Below, one piece after another: positions 59,748 through 64,000 of a stretch of 64,000 bases of DNA (positions are counted from its first letter, which is position 1; every line of letters starts with the position of its first letter). A model generated the notes under the pieces. That model did no database searches and was not told the origin of the DNA. It was given only the letters and a program-made list of their open reading frames with translations. The DNA is from Sthenelais limicola (lineage: Eukaryota; Annelida; Polychaeta; Phyllodocida; Sigalionidae): assembly GCA_942159475.1 (NCBI GenBank), contig OW804100.1, forward strand, positions 8,324,127 through 8,388,126. Direction: 5' to 3'. The translations under genes and the position numbers were made by a program.

Positions 59748-60441
59748 TGTTGTGATTATGACCTATGTTCTTTCCAATGAGTTGTCGAGTTCTCTGTAGA
59801 ATCGCCTCCGGATCTCTTCTGGGCTTAAACACTACCGATATTCATATAAAGTGATCGTATAGGTTACTTCTGCGAGATTATATTATCAATATATTATGAA
59901 TATAATAAGGATAGTGGGGGAAAGAACTAATCTCCGGAGTTAAAGGCAAAGGGAGGAAATATTCTATGTTTTAACATCGCTCCGAGTTAAAGAAGAACAT
60001 CAAGAAAGTACATCTGCAATTCCAGTTTTATTCCTGCTGTCCTTGCTGAGGCAGAGAGGTTTGTCTCCAACCTGACCATACAAAAGCTCTGTTGGAACCT
60101 TATTAAATCATGAACATATACATCAAGGTATTTGTACCAAAGTGAGGAATATACATATATATACATAATGTGAAATGACAAATATAAAATACATGATAAA
60201 TTAGAGCAATGTTTAGCATAATATAGTGAAAGTATTTCGCGCGAATGTTTAATCAATATTAAGCAATAATTAGATCTTTATAATAATTCTGGAAAATCAG
60301 CTGCTCTGCACATGAAGACGCCCAACGGCTGCCAGGTGAACTACAAGTTTACCTCGGAGTTTCCCGGAGCATTCCGGAGTATCCTGGAGAATCCCGGATA
60401 TCCTAAGCAAGTCCATAGAAATATTATATATGATCGTAACA
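59748..60441 (-). repeat. 5' LTR (694 bp) of the Ty3-type element
   Basis: Nearly identical to 51127-51826. On the + strand it starts TGTTGTGATTATGACC and ends GATCGTAACA, and it is followed by the target duplicate CGTG. It carries the promoter for the minus-strand element. Confidence 0.97.
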
Positions 60442-60839
60442 CGTGTAACAACAGGTGGAGCCAGGAGACTGGACTGGATGGCTTGCTTGCAGGAGAGGAG
60501 GGTGCAGTAAATCTACCCAATTGTAAATCAAATAAAAATTATTACCAATGAATAAAGCTATTGAATACTTTATTTTATTTTGAAAGTTTGGTGATAAAAT
60601 GATGGAATTATTTCTTGAATATGAATAAATAAACCCACCTAATTACATCACAAACCGGGGATGTTTTCTCCCGGCCCCACTCAGAGGTGAAATGTGTACA
60701 GATGATCGTTCCCAATTTCGCGGAGAAAGGGGTCATTTTTCTATGGAAGACGGTATTGGTACATACCGCCCTGTCCCGCTCGGTCTTGGTCTGTCCCGAT
60801 CACGCCCCGTTGCCTAACAGAACTACGCCATAGAGTTAA

Positions 60840-61190
60840 CATATGCTCCGCTACTCCGCTACCCTCTGAACAGCGCCGAAAACCCGTATTCCTTACGCGA
60901 ATTCTTCCGAATCCCGTGTTCCATTCCGTTCCATTCTGTTCCGTTCCGCCCCTTTTTTTTACGGAAATTTGCCGGGCGTCATCGGGTCTATGTCGCTGCG
61001 TTGCACACAAAATACGGACAAACAACGGAGCTTTTACGGGTATGGATCAGAGCAGAACGGAGCGGAGAATTTATTAAGTTTATATAAATTTGATAAATTA
61101 ATCCGTCTTAATATTTTTTAATTTGAGAGCAAAGCGGAGGGCTGAGTGGAATACGGAGAACTATGGACGACAAGTCAGCAGTAGGTGTGC
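60840..61190. repeat. Word-rich region with CTCCG/CGGAG and TTCCGTTCC repeats
   Basis: The left part carries CTCCGCTACTCCGCT, CGTATTCC and a TTCCATTCCGTTCC tandem. The right part carries the opposite strand (ACGGAGCGGAGAA, GGAATACGGAG). The symmetry resembles the fold-back elements elsewhere in the window, but I could not fix the ends. A GTTGCACCC tandem follows at 61202-61237. Confidence 0.4.
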
Positions 61191-61579
61191 CATACCGCAT
61201 GCGTTGCACCCGGTTTGCACCCAGCGTTGCACCCGGTTTTCAACCCTTACCCTTACTCTTACACCCTTTCTTCGCCACTTCCTGCAAGTCACTGTTGCTT
61301 CGGAATCACACATGTGATATACATCAACAGATGCGGAAATTCGTTTACCACAACTTACAGAGATAAAATTAGTTTTCATCAATTCTTCATGAAATGGGAG
61401 AGATTTGATTGCCACAAGGTCCTTATGTTTTTACAATTTCAACATCTTTCAGAAAACCATTAAACGTAATTTTTAAGAAGTGACTATTCCCTACATTGCA
61501 AACATCTAGCAAACCTCAGTTGAGAATTCATTCATTCATCCTGACTCTACTACCTGCCGTTATTTTCATCTCATAAGCA

Positions 61580-62900
61580 GCATGAGCGTCGCCAGTTCTT
61601 CTCTCTCTTGCCCTCATTACTGGTTTCAGATGAAACCTGACTGCCTGTCTCTTCTAGAGGCTGTTGACATTCCTCTCCCACCACCTGACATCCTTCCAGG
61701 GGTGACTCTCCCGTCCCTTCCAGGAACTCCCGAACATCAGTGCCATCTTCTTATGCCAAGGTGTAAAATCGTTCACCTGCTTCCTCCAGTACTTTTTGAT
61801 CACTACTACCTTCCTACCGAGGACATGGCTAGTCCACCTCCTCCTCCAGGGGTCCTCGTTCACACACATTCCAACCAGAATGTTGCTCATCCACATACTG
61901 GAATGTATCCTAGTGGCTTACGGTCCACTGTCACTTCCCTGCCCCCTTTGTGTGTGATCATTGGGGCAGTTTGGACATTCTCATCTGAAATGTCCATAAT
62001 CACCACACAGGAAGCATCCTCTTGGTCTAGGTGCATAAGAATTGCTTGCCTGACCACTGCTGCGAGGACTGGTCTCAAGCTTATCCAACCTAGCAAACAT
62101 TTTCCTCAGAATCTGTTCAAATTGAGACTCAATAACAGGTGGGGACTCTTCCACTGCTGCCAACCTGAGATGACCTTGGGATCTTGAGGGGCCAGGTCGG
62201 TCGCGCTCTGCATGATGGAACACTTCTCCATGTAATGCAGCCACTCTGGCCTCTGCAAACGATCTAGGCCGGGCCTGGACAATCCATTGTCTCAACTTCT
62301 CATCTCTCAGGGCTGCAATAAATGCATCTCAGCTGAGATCATCCCTCACTTCCAAATCAACTCTAGGGTAAGTCAGTCTCATCATTCTCTCAAGGTCATC
62401 CGCCAGGTCATTGACCCCTTCATCTTTACCTTGTTTCCTCAACCAAAGTTGCATTCTATACAGAGAGAGCTGGTCTGCGGGCTGGTCTCCAGTTCATGAA
62501 CGAGTTGGAGAAAGCTATCCCCATCGTCGATATCCACTCTATCTAGTATAGCCAATGCTGACCCATCTAGACTAGCCCCCAGGTACAGTGTGCATTCCCT
62601 CTTTGACCAGTCATTGAGGTCTGCCATGACTCTGAAGTGATTCAGAATATCATTCAATGATGTTGACCCATCATATGACCTTGGTGCTGTCTTGACCTTC
62701 CTTCCTTGCCATTGCATTCTTGGGTAGCCCCCAGGGTCTGCTTGCCTGCGACCCATGTCCAGATCTGGTTGATCATCTTCTTCTTCAACCGCCAAGTCCA
62801 CTCTTTCTCTCTGCGCCCTTTCCTGTCTGGCGCCTCTCCAGCCTCAGAGGGGCCTTGCTTCCACATCCGCACCTCCTACCATGTTGACTGATCTGTCTGC
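61580..62900 (-). pseudogene. Degraded gag of a second LTR retrotransposon
   Basis: Pieces in several minus-strand frames follow the Gag order. VKTAPRSYDGSTSLNDILNHF and CTLYLGASLDGSALAILDRV (ORF 62439-62801) form the capsid-like core. A later frame (61981-62295) carries WIVQARPRSFAEARVAAL and the first half of a zinc knuckle, CFLCGDYGHFR, then a TGA before EC. At least two frameshifts and one stop inactivate it. Its own LTR lies immediately upstream at 62985-63614. No pol is found in the window. Confidence 0.7.
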
Positions 62901-62984
62901 TGGGGCCCTATCCGTCCTCCAGCTTTCTCTCAATATCTGAGCAGCCTGTTCTTCCTTCAGTACAATCCCCATTGCTGCCACAAA

Positions 62985-63614
62985 TGTTGGAGTGGGGATT
63001 AATGTTATTCGTTATTTGACCACTAGGAGGAAGAAGGGGAGATAATTGGTTGCTAGGGGCCAGTTCATCCCAAAGTTGTTCTAAGTTAGGCTCAATTACA
63101 TAGTCCATTCCAATGGTCAGCTATCAGGGGTAGCGTGGCAGCGAACGCAGGAGAGGGGCTTAGCGATATAAGTAACTTAAATGGTAAAGGTGCTTGTGAC
63201 CTTGGGTTCAGACGGTTCGGCCTGCGCTCAATCTAGTCAGACATCAGAGAAGAGGAATATGGTTTCAGCAAGGCTTTATTCTTCACACAGGTTCACATCA
63301 TCATCCAAGGAATGGTTAACAGGGAGTGACAATCTTACCCAGCCGACTCTGGGCCTTATATATACAACACAAGCAATAAAATAGACATAAAATAGTGGAG
63401 AGGTGTTGACAGGTTAAGCCGTCCCACGCGTCCCATCCATCCCCAGAAGAGTATAGGGAAGGGTGTGGATAGATTTATGTAGTGGGATGTGTGGACTGAG
63501 TGACTTTCAAGAACCAGGGTCACAGCATTCATTCTAGGGAGACTTGTCTGCCTCCTGTGAGGCATCTCAGCTTAATAAATACGGAAACTAATTGCATTCG
63601 CATCTCTCTTAACA
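62985..63614 (-). repeat. Probable 5' LTR of the degraded element (about 630 bp)
   Basis: On the minus strand it runs TGTTAAGAGAGATGCG...CCACTCCAACA (TG..CA). It carries a TATATATAAGG box (about 63355-63365) and, about 85 bases further on, AATAAA (about 63276-63281), the promoter and poly(A) order of a retroviral LTR. A TGGCAGCAATGGGG string follows after four bases (about 62968-62981) and may be the primer site. The partner LTR is not in the window, so the borders are inferred. Confidence 0.55.
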
Positions 63615-64000
63615 AATGAAAAAAGAAGGGAAATTCATATTTTAGAAAGTGCCTATCACCTAGCCAAATCAGACAAACATTTAGACAAAAGAATTCTAAA
63701 TAAATTTAGTATCCACAAGAATTTCGCAATTTGAAGAGGAAGGATATATTTGGATTCCAGGCGTTAGGGCCCGGCCCAGAAACCTCGGACGTTAGGGCCC
63801 AAAGTCGAAACGTTAGGCCCCACCCACCTTCAGACGTTAGGGCTGATTCATAGACATTAAGAACTGTACCAAACATCCCTCGATATTCTCCCCTTCTACC
63901 AACACATTCTAATGAGAGGGAGGATTTCGTTCTCAGAACTATAAGGTCTCTTTCATTGATAAAAAGTCATATAGCGGTATGTGTAAATGTCATGAAGGCC
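63615..64000. other. Non-coding DNA with an ACGTTAGGGCC word array
   Basis: GCGTTAGGGCCCGG, GACGTTAGGGCCC, AACGTTAGGCCCC and GACGTTAGGGC recur at about 20 to 30-base spacing between 63766 and 63845. No gene was recognised. Confidence 0.5.

Larger units (their letters stand above)
51127..60441 (-). mobile_element. Ty3/gypsy-type LTR retrotransposon, nearly full length
   Basis: It has two LTRs (51127-51826 and 59748-60441), both TGTT..AACA, and a 4-bp target duplication CGTG (51123-51126 and 60442-60445). The transcription order on the minus strand is 5' LTR, primer site, gag, protease, RT, RNase H, integrase, extra ORF, polypurine tract, 3' LTR. RNase H before integrase with a GPF-type integrase C-terminus is the Ty3/gypsy order. 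The LTRs differ by about five substitutions and two short indels, so the insertion is recent, although pol carries a frame change and a stop. Confidence 0.97.

Noticed and set aside
61582..62187. 201-aa + strand ORF
   Set aside because: It is the antisense shadow of the degraded gag on the minus strand.

Overview
The window is eukaryotic, from an invertebrate animal genome. Genes are split into short exons with GT..AG introns, intergenic DNA is AT-rich, and much of the sequence is interspersed repeats. The proteins (a membrane-type matrix metalloproteinase, a calmodulin-like EF-hand protein, a secreted pancreatic-type lipase) and the transposon families (CR1/L2-like and Tx1/L1-like LINEs, Ty3-type LTR elements, fold-back elements) suggest a marine invertebrate, but the species cannot be fixed from sequence alone. 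I recognised no tRNA, rRNA or CRISPR.

Three host genes, all on the + strand, can be read exon by exon with matching phases. (1) 881-4087 is the 3' end of an MMP-like gene: most of a four-bladed hemopexin domain and a hydrophobic C-terminus. Its first visible exon is preceded by five 27-bp repeats that each carry a splice acceptor. (2) 26198-33801 is an EF-hand gene of five visible exons. One 5.2-kb intron holds a fold-back element cluster and an antisense Tx1/L1-like LINE. (3) 46745-50457 is a complete eight-exon lipase of 337 aa with signal peptide, catalytic triad and poly(A) signal.

Mobile DNA fills most of the rest. At 5.3-7.4 kb there are two hammerhead-ribozyme-like cores, an inverted-repeat element and a Pro-rich ORF. 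At 9.7-10.95 kb lies a 22-bp minisatellite. A dispersed repeat at 11.0-11.5 and 21.7-22.2 kb keeps two hairpins by compensatory changes. LINE relics lie at 14.9, 18.2-21.1, 28.5-31.85, 37.4-39.9 and 43.4-45.4 kb. The last is split by an antisense insert carrying NADAR and SGNH-hydrolase ORFs. Fold-back elements built from one short word in both orientations occur at 23.2, 25.0, 25.8, 27.1-28.2, 40.0, 41.7-42.8 and 50.8-51.1 kb, perhaps also at 60.8 kb.

The most complete mobile element is a Ty3/gypsy-type LTR retrotransposon at 51127-60441 (minus strand). It has two nearly identical LTRs, a CGTG target duplication, a tRNA-His-type primer site, gag and pol joined by a textbook -1 frameshift signal, a pol damaged by a frame change and a stop codon, and an extra 3' ORF with two zinc-finger-like motifs and a coiled coil. 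A degraded second LTR element lies at 61.6-63.6 kb.
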